Positions 9,296 through 20,700 of a DNA stretch of 22,622 bases are shown in pieces. The stretch's first letter is position 1. Each line of letters begins with the position of its first letter. This stretch comes from Fomitopsis serialis (Eukaryota; Basidiomycota; Agaricomycetes; Polyporales; Fomitopsidaceae): positions 1 to 22,622 of the forward strand of contig NW_025955520.1 of assembly GCF_022376445.1 (NCBI RefSeq), written 5' to 3'. A model generated the notes under the pieces. It was not told where the DNA came from and made no database searches. It saw nothing but the letters and a program-made list of their open reading frames with translations. The translations under genes were made by a program, and so were the position numbers.

Positions 9296-10717
9296 TCACA
9301 TCGAAGCCACGCTGTTCAGCATACCCACCTGGCCCGCGGGCCCGATATCCTCCCCGATCTCGTCCCGAAGCCCGCTCCCGCCCGCCTGCGGCTGCCTTGC
9401 CATCTGGCCGACGACGTCGCTCTGGAGCTGCATCGGGACGAAGACGACCTTGCTGTTCGCGGTCTTCGCCATCGTCTGGAGCGCCTCGAGCTGGCGGATC
9501 TGCATCGCGGCGGGGCTCGCGAGGATGTCCGCGGCCTGGCGCATCAGGCGCGCGGCGTCGACCTCCGCGCGCGCGGCGATGACCTTGCTCTCGCCGATGC
9601 GCTTCTGCTGCGCCGCGCTCGAGAGCGACGCGGACACGTCTGCGGAGAAGACGATGTCCTTGATCAGGATGCCCTCGATCGCGACGCCCCACTTGTCCGC
9701 GACGTCCCCCACGATCTCCGCGATCTCGAACGCGATCGCCTCGCGCTCGGTCACGACGGACTGCACCGCGCGTGCGCCGACGACGTGCCGCAGCGTGGTT
9801 TGGGCGCGCTCGGAGAGCGCCTGCCGCAGGTCGGTGATTCCGAAGGCGGCGCGGTACGGGTTCGTGATCTGGAAGTACATGACGGAGTCACTGGGGAAGG
9901 GAGGACGGAGGTGAGCACGTACGCGCGAGAGGGGACGGCGAGTGCTCACATTTCGACGTCGACGTTGTCGCGCGTGATGACCTTCTGCCTGCCGATGGAG
10001 GCAATCTGGATCTTCACGTCGACGACGCGCACGCCCTCCGTGCACGGGTTGACCTGCACCAGGCCGGGGTCGACCGACTTGTAGAACTTGCCGAACCGCG
10101 TGACGAGCCCGACGGACCCTGTGGGGGCGGTGAGCATTTCTACGCCTGACATGCAGAGCGGGAAGGTGCGCACCTTGTGGGATGTTGCGGAAGGGGTTCG
10201 GGAGCGGGCAGCAGGGGATGGCGCCGCAGAACCCAACGCACGCTCCGAAGGCCTGCATCATCGAGCCGTAGAAGCCATGGTCGATCTCGCCTGTGCCGAG
10301 GTCTTGGGCGTACGAGGGCTATCCGACAGACGTGAGTGGTGGTAGTGAAGTGATGTGTGCGGGAGGACGCACCTGCATCTCTGACCGCTTCAACGGCTGC
10401 ACCTTGATGACATGAGCGTCGCCAGGCTTTCGGGGCACAGCAGTCGATGCTGGTTCGTCAGTCACTAACAATGGCCAGCGTCAGCATTCGGCGTCACTTT
10501 TGCACGCGACGATCGCGAACACTCCTTGCCAACCACTACCGACAGTGCAGCAGCCCTCTGGGTGGCCCGCAACGAATAAGGCAAATTGGGACCAACAGAG
10601 CGACTGCGAGTAGGACGCGTGTGTGTATTACTCACCGTTGGGAGCGTGGTGATCGACGACATTCCCATTCCCAGAGTGCTCACTGGGCTCCGCGCGGTAT
10701 TTGATATCCTGGGACAT
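9296..10717 (-). CDS. SPFH/Band 7 (stomatin-like, slipin) membrane protein
   Basis: Five exons (10717-10636, 10464-10373, 10318-10174, 10118-9950, 9890-9296) total 1,083 nt and translate without a break to 360 residues. A variable N-terminus (MSQDIKYRAEPSE...) leads to a Cys-rich hydrophobic segment, CVGFCGAIPCCPLPNPF (Cys 85, 89, 94, 95), a probable membrane hairpin or palmitoylation site as in stomatins. The SPFH domain then runs through VGLVTRFGKFYKSVDPGL, GRQKVITRDNVDVEIDSV, YFQITNPYRAAFGI, LRQALSERAQTTLRHVVGAR, ADKWGVAIEGILIKDI and AAQQKRIGESKVIAARAEVD. A C-terminal helical part ends SKVVFVPM...MLNSVASM. Such proteins oligomerise on the cytoplasmic face of membranes and organise lipid microdomains. 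All splice sites are canonical, with introns of 171, 54, 55 and 59 nt. The start lies about 95 bases below a TATA-like element. It is convergent with the RGS gene. A plasma membrane or vacuolar rather than mitochondrial location is a guess from the N-terminus. Confidence 0.93.
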
Positions 10718-10810
10718 TGTGCGTTGCCTTCTTGTGGATAGGGATGCGCACGAACTGTGAGACGGGTTCGGGATGAAGGTGGGAGGACGAGATACTAGCG
10801 GGCGCCCGGG

Positions 10811-10818
10811 TTTATAAC
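10811..10818 (-). promoter_or_regulatory. TATA-like element of the SPFH gene
   Basis: On the minus strand this reads gttataaa, followed by a C-run (acccgggcgcc), about 95 bases upstream of the SPFH start codon. Position and sequence suit a core promoter. Confidence 0.5.
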
Positions 10819-12259
10819 AGGGTTCGAGATTGGGCGGAGTGGGGGCGTGGCAGTGGCGGAAGAGAGTTAGACGAGCCTATGAACTGGAGAAGGATGAGAT
10901 GCAGTTGTCTGGTTGGCGACGACACACACACGCTCACACAGCCTCCAGCGGTGTATTCTTGTCCACTCCGTCATGTGCGCCAGCCTCCATTGCCGTCGGC
11001 GGGCTTGCCTGCCAAGGGCCTCTCCGTTGAACTCTGACCGCAGCCCGGAGCGGCGCGTACGCAGCGGCTGTCCGCAGGGCATCCGGATCTCTCGAGGGCC
11101 AGAAGACTGAGAGGCGGTCAGCTGCGAGGGTACCGCGGCGAGCGCTTGGGTGGCTGGAGGAGGCGAGGAAGAGCAAAGCTGTCCCGACCAGGTCCCGACG
11201 ACGGTGATTGCTACCCGCACTCGAACCCACCGCAGACCACTGAGTCCCCAGTCACGGCTCGGGCTGCTCCATCCTGACGTGACGTCATACCTTTGAATTC
11301 GGATTGTCAACATCAAGTCTCTGTGACTTTGCACGGGGAGGTCGCTGCCACTCTGATCATAGCATCGACCACGACCTACCACGACACGGCGCACAGCTCC
11401 TATTGGCACAAGTGCTACTAGAGGCTCCGAATCCTGTGCAGGTACATGCGCCTTCGTGAACCGGGCTATCAGACGGCTGCACTGCGCACAAGTCACTTAC
11501 TCTGACACGCCCCGTTGCGCTCCAGGTACGTCTTGTGTCAATGTTTGCGTAGTGCATACATTTCCCCGACGCGTCAGAGCCCTGCTGCGCGTATTCAACT
11601 CGTCCTCGTGCACCGATGTCGACGGCGTAGAACCACAGCGAGTCCTCCGCCAATCGTCGCAGCAAGTCCGATCCTACGCGTCCCGACGAAGTGGACCCTC
11701 TTCCTACAGACCAACTCTCGGGACATTCCTCCGCTCGCTGTCATGGTCCAATAGTGCGGCATGTCATCGTCATCGTGAAGCGAGCATCCTGCTGCAAAGT
11801 CTCTGCAGATCATACGTCGGGCCTGTCGACTCGCCCGTCGTCAAAGCGACCTCATGTCCATATGACCTACTACCGCCTGCAATTGCTGGTCGTGCAGCGC
11901 TTGGGGTCCCACTGTCTGCACGCTGAACTTCCAAGTCATTTCCTCGCCCAGAACTTAGCGGTAGTCACATCGCGAGTGATCACAGCGTGGCACCTCCGAT
12001 GACCCCAGCCTTTCGCGACACATTGGCAAGTTTGAAATGCGTCCCTACATATCGAGAGTCGGTCTCTCCACGTCAAGCGCGTGAATTCCAACTTGGAGGA
12101 CGAAGGTTTTGCAAGGTCGGGCGCGGAGCAGGCTAGAGTAGCGGACGACCCGTCTTTCTCGAACGAGTGCGAAAAGTCAAGACCAATGATAGTTGATCAT
12201 TCTCAGGTGCAATGTTGACGCGTTGCGCGTACATCGCCCCGATGCCGCGGTGTCACGCT

Positions 12260-12302
12260 CGACGCCTCCTCGACGCCTCCTCTCCATGTACTCCCCATGT
12301 AC
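12260..12302. repeat. Two adjacent short direct duplications
   Basis: The 11-mer cgacgcctcct occurs twice in tandem (12260-12270 and 12271-12281). It is followed by ccatgtac at 12284-12291 and again at 12295-12302. These look like replication-slippage products in a region without constraint. Confidence 0.7.
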
Positions 12303-12483
12303 CCGACTCCCGGATGAACGGTCAAGAACGGAGTGCGAGAGCGCCATGTTCGACTTCGAGCGCTGACCTGTTGTCCTCGAGGGCCCTTGGCTTCAGTCCT
12401 GAGAGCAACACCCTGATTCAGACCCGAGGCAGGCTGTCGTACGACTCCCGCCGGGCCCGCTCCGCACTCAAGGACATCAAGGC

Positions 12484-12700
12484 CTTCCGATGCTACATGA
12501 ACTCACTGTCGACTTCGACTTCGATGTGATGCAGGGCCCATTCAGACTCGTCTCTCAGAGCGCTGACTGCGCGTGTGCGTGCAGTCCCTGAGGCTTCGGC
12601 GTGCTAATACATACTCGGACATTCTCTCGAACCTTGAGCCCCTTCGTACTCTTCTCGAAGTTGTGGTTGCGCGTTCTAACACCCAGCAAGGGTCCCCCTT
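12484..12700 (+). pseudogene. Possible decayed leucine-rich (F-box-like) coding relic
   Basis: One frame reads LPMLHELTVDFDFDVMQGPF and then ends. After a one-base slip near 12575-12585 the text continues as VQSLRLRRANTYSDILSNL followed by EPLRTLLEVVV. The spacing of Leu residues (LPxLxxLTV, VxSLRLRR, LSNLxPLRTL) resembles leucine-rich segments of basidiomycete F-box-like proteins. No start, stop or F-box was found and upstream frames are broken. This is a weak call that could be chance. Confidence 0.25.
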
Positions 12701-13203
12701 CGAGCTCGTAGCGCTGGACCACAGTGCTATGTCCGGCCCCATCGACAGTACGTGGGTCCTGCGCGTCCCGACATGTGAGCGGTGCTCCAGTGTGCTGTGT
12801 GTCTGAGGAGCTAATCAGTTATGTCCTGTCAGTCTGTATGTATATCGCATGCACTGCGCTGCTGTCGCACATTCCCATAACTCCATGCAGTCCCAAATCA
12901 AACCTCTCGCGTAATTGTCAGGTGGGCAGCGAACCGCCAAAACAATCGTAGTTGCCTATGCGCTATACTCGTCCTTGTACATATTGATAGCGCCAGCACG
13001 GAGCGGCCGTCCCTGGATCTGTATGCCAATCGCATTTCTGACAGCAGTCTACATGATCAATGCATTGCACCATTCAGGTTAGCCTCGATCGAAGACCGTC
13101 AACGCGGCTTTGAGTTCGGAGTCTGTTTCGAACCTACTGTACAGGTCTCACGACACTCTCAGGCTGGGGCACGATCGGGCCCATAGCCACTGCGGGTACA
13201 CGA

Positions 13204-15566
13204 CTACTTGGAATACATGGCAACCTGGAGCGGCAGTCGCGGGTTCATGCGGTCCTCGCCCACAGCGGGGTAAATCACCGGAGCTGGGACCCAGTGGATG
13301 TCCTTGTCGGAGGGCGTGAAGACGAAGCTCTGCAGCAGCGTAGCGAGCACGACCTCTGCAGACGACGACAGCCTGAGCTTAGCCCCACGAGGTCGGTCCG
13401 CGAATACACTTACTGATTTCCATCTCGGCGAACTTGAACCCGCTACAATCGGGGATGAGGTGTCACTTCTGCCAGCGAGCCCGAGTGGGGTACTCACATG
13501 CAAGCACGTTTTCCAGCGAGGAAAGTCATCCTAAGCGGGCCTCTGAGCTGCGGGCTACTCAGAACATTAACAGCTGTTTGACTTACATGTTCCCCACCAC
13601 AGACGGTATCCCCGCCTCGGTCACGGACTCCGGGAGCGGCGACAACCAGCGCTCAGGCTTCCACTCCAGTGCATCTTCGCCCCAGAACGCCTGGCTTGTG
13701 TTGGAGCCCAGCGTGCCGATGATGGCTTCCGTGCCCTTCGGCACAGCGATCTCTGTGACCAGCTTGCCGTCCGTCCCGTGGATTGGTCTGGAGAGGGGTA
13801 TGACAGTGTCGCGTACAGCTCTGCGAGACGGTTCAATGCGTGCAGATACTTAGGAAGACGTGGGACCCACGTTCTGCCTAACAAGATGATGGGAGGATAC
13901 CTGCCAGACGCGTTACAGTGTTCAGACTGAATTACTGACATTTACAATGTCGGTAGATACTCACAGACGTAGAGTTTCCCGACAGACAGCGTCCAGGTAC
14001 GGCAGCTGCATAAGACGCTCGTAAGGCATGTCTTCGCCTTGAGAGGCCTCGATGATCTCCGCGCGTAGTTTTTGCTGGACGGCCGGATTCTCAGAGAGTA
14101 TTTGCATGACTCGCGAAAGGCTGTTGGACGTAGTGTCCATCGCCGCCGCGACCAAGGTGCTTAAGTACATTCATCAGCATGTAGCTCGACTCCCATGGCA
14201 CGGAATAACTCACGACATCTGCGAAATCAGCTCGTACTCCGGGAGACTATCCTTCTCGGATGCGCTCATGTTGGCTTTCACTGCGGTGCCATACTTCAGT
14301 AAGCACTGCGTTGGCATTGCTTAGTGTATTACTCACTGAGGATGCTCATGATGTCTTTGCCCCGTCCGATTTGCTCTGCGACGGCTGCGTCGCCCTGTTC
14401 CAAAGCATGCTTCTTCATGTTGAATATGTCCTGCGACCTCTGCGCTATGTAGTCCGCGTTGTACTTCATCTCACGTGCGGTGGAGATCGGTACCATGCGG
14501 GCGAGCGGGCCCCGCAGAGTAGGGGGGACGATTTCCCGCAGAAAGGGCAGCAACAAGGGAAGCACCGTGAGTTTCGTCACGATCGGGCTGAGAATGGACA
14601 AGGACATCAGCAGCCGTCCTGGCCAGATGAAATCGCGACTCACAACAGAAGTTTCAAGGCAATAGCGAGCGGATCCTTCGTGTCGTCTACGAGCTTGTCG
14701 AATGAATACCCGAGACCGCCTTGCCCGATGAGTTCCAGAGCTGTTCGCCCCATCCAACCTGCCATGTCCAATTCCTGTGGCTTATCCCTGACGCGCGCCT
14801 CGATAGCATCACGTAGCTAATGTCAAGTCAGTGAAGGTGTCACAAGTCAACAATCAACGCAACACACTTTCCGAATGGTGTCGTAGAAGATTGGCAGCAT
14901 GGAGCGCAAGTGGGTGGTTGAGAACACGGGATTTAGCATTCTGCGCTGTTTCTTGTGTTGGTCGCCTGACGATACCGCTGATCAGCAGGCAAGTTGCAGG
15001 ATAGGGCAGACTGTCCTTACCAAGTGTAGACAGCAAACCGGGGCCAAACAAAGTTAAATTAGTCCTGTTCAAACGTATCAATACCACCTTTCACTGTGTG
15101 CGCAACGCAGCTCACGCAGTGTAGGCTGGCGGCTCTTCCCAGATGCTCTCGTCTTTGATGAGGATCGTCTGGAGCGCTTTCGGGTCGAAGACGTACAGCA
15201 TTGGTCTCTGATTGGGAAAGATTCAGTCATCTTGTCTGCAACCTTGAAGAGCATACGTACGTTGAAGAGACCGTGTAGTTTGACCACATGCCCGCCGTAA
15301 TGGTCTATCAAGTCTCGCTGAAACTCTATACCTTCGGGACCACGGAACTGTCCCATGTTTCCTGACAAAGGTAACATGACCCCATGAGTCCTGCGATGCA
15401 CAATCGCATAGAGAATCACTACCACACCTTTCACGGCAGACTGTGATGATGGGCCGGGTAGGTTGTCCAAGGAGGTTCTGATGAAGCGCCATTTGACGAG
15501 GTTGTATATGGCAAGGCTGAGGCCGTATACCAACAGGCATTGGATGAGGAATACTATAGCACCCAT
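13204..15566 (-). CDS. Cytochrome P450 monooxygenase, complete, 14 exons
   Basis: Exons 15566-15428, 15361-15261, 15207-15116, 15064-15021, 14965-14868, 14816-14644, 14587-14337, 14280-14214, 14159-13965, 13900-13871, 13820-13587, 13530-13498, 13442-13414 and 13355-13204 sum to 1,638 nt, giving 545 residues with no break. All 13 introns (50-66 nt) have GT-AG ends. An N-terminal membrane anchor (MGAIVFLIQCLLVYGLSLAI) precedes the proline-rich hinge LPGPSSQS. The I-helix oxygen-binding motif is AAMDTT (about 327-332). The K-helix ExxR is ETLR (383-386). The PERF-like element is WKPERW. The heme loop is FLAGKRACIG, with Cys485 as the thiolate ligand. FGPGLLSTLGDQHKKQRRML is the C-helix W/HxxxR-type region. 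It is an ER-anchored class II enzyme oxidising an unknown substrate. By feel it belongs with CYP5150-type basidiomycete families, but the family is not assignable here. No biosynthetic neighbours suggest a cluster. Confidence 0.95.
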
Positions 15567-15625
15567 GGTGGGCCACTGTGCATGGACCAGGGAGGTTCGT
15601 ACGGATGCTACCGCGACCTGTCAGG

Positions 15626-15634
15626 TTTTATATA
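15626..15634 (-). promoter_or_regulatory. TATA box of the P450 gene
   Basis: The minus strand reads tatataaaa, 60-68 bases upstream of the P450 start codon. This is a near-perfect TATA consensus at a suitable distance and suggests a regulated, inducible-type promoter. Confidence 0.65.
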
Positions 15635-17778
15635 CGATCATCTTCCCAGTCCAGGCGCTTCACAAGACATAGGCCCTTCTTCGATGACGCGCCGGCTCCG
15701 TACAGCGACATAATGCCACAAAGTCAGCAACAAGAGGTTAGTCAGTGGCGACGCGCCGGGAAAGCCCCCGTCTCGGAGAAGTGGGTCTGCGCGGTTACAG
15801 CGGTTGCATGAGTGATCAAATTCAGATGCGCGACAAAATGGACATACCGATCGCTGACAATTTCCTTGATCCAGGCTATCATGCACATGGGATGTCCCGC
15901 TGGTCTTCCACGTATACAGCTGATGGTGTATCGATAGATTACCCTCGGGCGCTGTACACACCGCAATGCCTAGGTTCGAGGCGACTTGCGCGACCAATAA
16001 CCGCAACAGACGCCAGCGCTCGACCCTACAGTAAGGGAAGGGTCATCTTGGAACAGCTTGGAAAACCATCTGTGTGCACAACACTCAAGGAGTGTAACGT
16101 TGCGAATGCTGCCGTTGTAGTCCCACAAGCATACGCTGAGGCACCGCGAGACATTGATCGCTCACCCTGCTAGCAGGTTGGGACGATCCACAATCAGCAG
16201 CACTGAAGCTTAAAGACTCTGTTATCAGGCCTTCAGCGTTTTCGCGACACAGTACTTGACAGCCTGAGAATAAAATCGTCACGAACGACTCGTCAGGCAA
16301 CGCAAAGCCTATGTCCGGGCTTGCCAGTGAACGCACAATTCAGCTAGAATGGCTGGAGTGTGCTTTCTACCTATTAGCAGCACGGGGGATACGGTACGCG
16401 ACGCATTCCTGGGATGGAACCGTCGATTGGATCCCTGACTCACATTTCAAATTCAAGAAGTGAATGGGACCCTTGCATTTAGGCGGCCGGGGACCCGTGT
16501 TCGATGATACTGAGCTAGAGGGGAACGCCAACAGCACTTACATGGTATTCCGATGTCCGTTGTCTGTGTCCCAACCGCCCAAGTCACCAGACGATATTGC
16601 CCCAGACGACACGAATGGCTCAACTTGACGAGGTACCGGTCCATGAACATCTGAATTGCCGACTCCTTTGACTGAGCATGCCCGTCAGTGCTGGCAGACA
16701 CTCCTAGTTAACGGAGTTGAGCCATTGCTTTCCAATCGATCCAGACAAACACAAAGCTACTTACATCTGGGACGACACAGCCGAGCAAATCACATCTCCT
16801 GAGGCAAGGCTCAATGTCTGCGCCATGCAGCGCACCATGCATGCGATGTAATTGCGTCTGAGCTGCATTCGATACTGACATCAGTACTCCACCGCAATAA
16901 GTAGGTATATTCTCGCGCGTGGTCACTACCGTACTCACTATCGCACCTACGCACCACCACCGAATCCACGAATGATAGCGAAATAGGTCTCCAATTCGAC
17001 ACCAGAGTCGCATCCGGATCTATACATGACCATTGACCATACTGTATGGCTTTCGTGCCGTGGCAAGCGACGCTGAGGATGCTATCTAGCCCCAGTCCAC
17101 CAGAATCGGTGGTACGGCGTGTCGGTCGCGACGTAGTCTCCCCTGGGCAAGCCATAGACATATGATCTTGTTAGGTGGGGAGGGCACTGAGGGATATCAG
17201 TGACCACTTGGGAGTCGGGACTGACACGATGTACAACCCTAGTGAGTGGAACGGTCACATGCTCCGACGCGAGCCGCGAGGAAGCGCGACTCTATTGACT
17301 CTAATCCTTCGACGGTCGCTTCACCGTACAGACGGCACAACCGTGTATCATGAGCAACGGTATATCATACAAGTAGAACAAACACCTGAAGATTATGGGG
17401 CGACTCGGATCCTCCTCATTCGAAACCAGACCACAGCGCTGGTTGATAGCTGAGAGCAACTTGAACCCGCAGATTATTGAACTATCTGAGCCAGAGTTGA
17501 CTTCAATTCCTCTGAATGAACGTTGACGGCGGGTATATACAGTGTGGTATACTAAGATCCGATGCGATAACTTACAAATACTAAGTGCGACGTGTGTGCG
17601 TGCGTGCGACGAGTGCAATAGTCCGATCCTAACGTACCAAGTAAGTAGTTCCCGTACGTGTACCAAAAAGCCTCTATAAGCAAACCTGGCTTCCCAGTCT
17701 AAGCCGCCGCCATCAGTAAGAGCATACAGTATCAGTACCTCCCCATAAGATCACCTATCCACACAGGCCCTTCTCCTC
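15635..17778. other. Gene-poor 2.1-kb interval
   Basis: Lies between the P450 promoter and the 3' end of the coiled-coil gene. No protein family could be recognised on either strand. The longest open frame (plus, 15745-16173, 142 codons) has no hydrophobic segment or known motif. Minus-strand frames at 16453-17161 read like unconstrained sequence, though a heavily intron-split small gene cannot be excluded. A short GT/GTGC repeat lies at about 17587-17611. Confidence 0.4.
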
Positions 17779-20700
17779 TTAGATCATCCGCTCAGTCTCC
17801 CTCTCCCGCCCCCAAGGCCGATGCATGAACTCCTCCCTCGGACTGCCCGCCATATACGTCGGGTCATCCGCCGACGGGTCCAGCGCCGCCGTCGCCCACG
17901 ACGACAGGTTCACACTCTGAAATAGCCCTCTTGACGCCGGCGACGCAGCGCGGACAACGCCCACGGGACGGGGAGAAGCCATGCGAACCCCCGTTGGCGT
18001 CGCCCGCCCGCCTTCGTCCACTTGACGCACACCCATAGGCGTATCTGGCGGCGACGGGCCCGCTGCATCCGTGACGGTCGCCTGTGAACCCGAGGCAGGC
18101 GGCATTCCACCGAAGCGGAAGGTCTGCATTCGCCTGCTGAGCGCCTGCAGTACGGAGTTCCTGTCCTGCGGTGTGGACGGATCGCCGAACGCCTCACGGC
18201 GTGGGCTACCCTGCTGGTCACGTTCCCCGCCATGGCTCAGGAAGGTGCTGTGGATGGACGAATCCGACATCCCTCGATGGATCGACGTGCGCTCGAGTAA
18301 TGCACCCAGCGTGTCCTCCTCTTCTCTGCGGTCCTGATCAGCATCGATCATGGCGTCGACCGTTCGCGAGAGCCGGCTGCTCGCTCGCCGCAGCGTCGCG
18401 GACCGCCCAACCGTCCCAGCCCCTGTTGTATTTGCCATGCTAGGCATTGGCGCCCCCGCTGCGCCTTGGGGATGACGATCCACGGGTCAGGGTTGTCCTC
18501 TGGACGCGGTGCACCGGCGAAGATGCCCATGAGGTTACGAGATGGGTTGGGTGCATCCTGCACAGGCTTGTTGAGTAGGTGTTGCATCGACAGGATGCTG
18601 ATGCTATCCTCGCGCTCTGGGTGTGCGGAGTAGGTACTGGTGACCGAACGTCCCACGACCGTGCCACTAAACTCGACGTTGACGTTCATCGCCGAAGCAG
18701 ACAAAACTGCTTCCCGTTTAGGCACTATGCGTGACGGGACCCGACTAGGTGCGCGACCTCGAGCAGGTGGGGAGAGAGCACGGCTCGCGGCAGTCTCGCT
18801 GGGGTTTGCATAACCACCGGGAAGTCCAAGCAACTTCGAGATAGGCGCCATCCATCCGGAGGAAGCCTGGTTGTTGGACGTCTCCCCACCTCCAGGATTC
18901 TGTGCAACAGTCGCTTTGGATGGGTTCAGCGCCATCTCGCTAACCTTAACCGCTACCGACGGATCAAGGATCACGTCGTTCAGCGTCACCCGCATCTGGC
19001 CCATTTCCGAGAACATGTCCTTGAATAGCTTGAAGAGAGCGCGCAAGTCCCGCCGCGAACACGTCATCATCGCCTTCTCGTCCTCCAGGAACGCGCGGAA
19101 GTGCGAGCGGAGCGTCGTGGCTTCATGCAAGATGCTGCTCACGGTCGTGCGCGAAAGGTGGCTGACGTCGGCACCCAGGAGCCGCTGACGCTTGAGCCTG
19201 TTGGTCAGAGTGAGGGCATCTGCTTGGGTGAGCCTGTTCAGCAGCATGGTGACACGCTCCATGAGGATGCCAAGTGGACCTGATTGGCCGTCTGTCAGGG
19301 ATGACGATTCAGATAGCCCGTCGTGCGACGACTGAGCGCTAGTTCGATCGCCGTATGTGGGAGGGATAGGTGAAGGTGCCAAGCTACCCGCTGGAGATCC
19401 ATCTGTCTGCACACCGCGCGAACGGGTAAGGAGGAGCAGCGACTTCTGGGCACGGGTTCTTTCCGGAGACATTGGCAGGCCAACATGGCTCTCATCGTCC
19501 TCGTAGCTGTGATGAGAAGGGGTATATCGGTGTCGAGCGAAGGAGGTCCATTTTGTCTCTGAAGGGATTAAAGAGTCTGTCGGAGACAATGGCCGGCGCT
19601 CTGTCTCAGGTGTCAATGGCTCCTGTGCAGTTATTAGCAGGCATCGGCAAGTGAGCGGGCAGCCACTTACAAAACCACGTCTGGATAACCGCTCTACACT
19701 AACGGGTCTCCGCCCCAGATTGCCTTGCCTATGCCAGGAATGTAACATAGACCCGCTAGGTGCAGTGCCCACATGGAATGTCGCAGAGAGAGGGGATATT
19801 GGGTCAGGAAGATCTGACTGTCCGCTACTTGTGTATCGGTGTCGCAGATATGATGCATCGCCAGCTCGCCGCTCCTCCATCTCTTCCTGAAGAGTATGAA
19901 GGTCTTCGCGGGCTTCGGTAAGGAGGTTCTGCAATTCAGCGTTATCGCGCTTGAGCGCTTCGTTGTCCGCGACCAGCGACTCGAGCACTTTCATGACCTC
20001 GGTGTCATCAGTCTTCACAGCGTGTCCTAGTTGCTACAAGAAACCTACGATGAAGCGGACGCTTGATCATAATGGCTTACTACTCACCGACTGTTGCAAT
20101 TGCTCTAGGCGTCGCCGGGCATCTGCTAAGACATCTTCCGACATCTGCTGCCTGTGGTTCCGCTGCATCTCTAAGTCCTCGCGAAGACGAGTGACTTGTG
20201 CTTGAAGCTTAGCTGCGTACAGATTCGACATGGTTACCAATGACACGATCGTGCTTCACTCACCACACTTCTCTTTCAGAGTACTGATGCGCGATTCAGC
20301 CAGACGAGCTCTCTGAGTCGCGCTGTCGCGTTCCTGTTGCATGTCGTCCTTCTCCTGCAACGCGACAGCCAGGCGGTTCTCCCAGCCCACTGAACGCGCG
20401 TTCTGCGCAGTCAGACGGGACACGTTGCTACGGGCCTCCTGCAGTTCTTGCATTGCAGCTTTGTTGGAGGACTCCAAGACTTCGCTGTTCACGAGTGCTT
20501 GTGTGAGGCGCTGATGCCGTCTTTCAATGTACGCATCAGAAACGTAACTCCGCTCTCACCTTCTCTAGGACTGCATTCTACCGACAGGGGATGAGGGCTC
20601 ATGAAGCACGAGGTGACTGTCCAGTACATACCTGCCTCACTAGATCAGCGACTCGTGCGTCGACCTGTTCTTCGCCGGATATTGTCTCGGTTGACTGGGC

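Larger units (their letters stand above)
10718..13203. other. Gene-poor 2.5-kb interval
   Basis: Lies between the SPFH start and the P450 stop. Apart from the SPFH promoter and P450 3' UTR, no intact gene is visible. Open frames are short and their translations show no family motif, with the exception of a leucine-rich stretch at about 12484-12700. Small direct duplications occur at 12260-12302. No terminal inverted repeats, reverse transcriptase or transposase motifs were seen. Confidence 0.45.

Noticed and set aside
9265..9914. Long plus-strand open frames opposite the SPFH gene
   Set aside because: They are antisense shadows of GC-rich codons; the minus strand encodes a complete, family-typical SPFH protein through the same bases.
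11215..11250. tRNA T-arm-like sequence (minus strand, containing ggttcgag)
   Set aside because: The five-base stem around the loop does not pair, and no anticodon arm or acceptor stem could be built nearby.
15745..16173. 142-codon plus-strand open frame next to the P450 promoter
   Set aside because: Its translation has no recognisable motif, membrane segment or compositional signature of a gene, and no splice pattern extends it.
17587..17611. GT/GTGC simple repeat
   Set aside because: Only a few imperfect units; too short to call a microsatellite with meaning.
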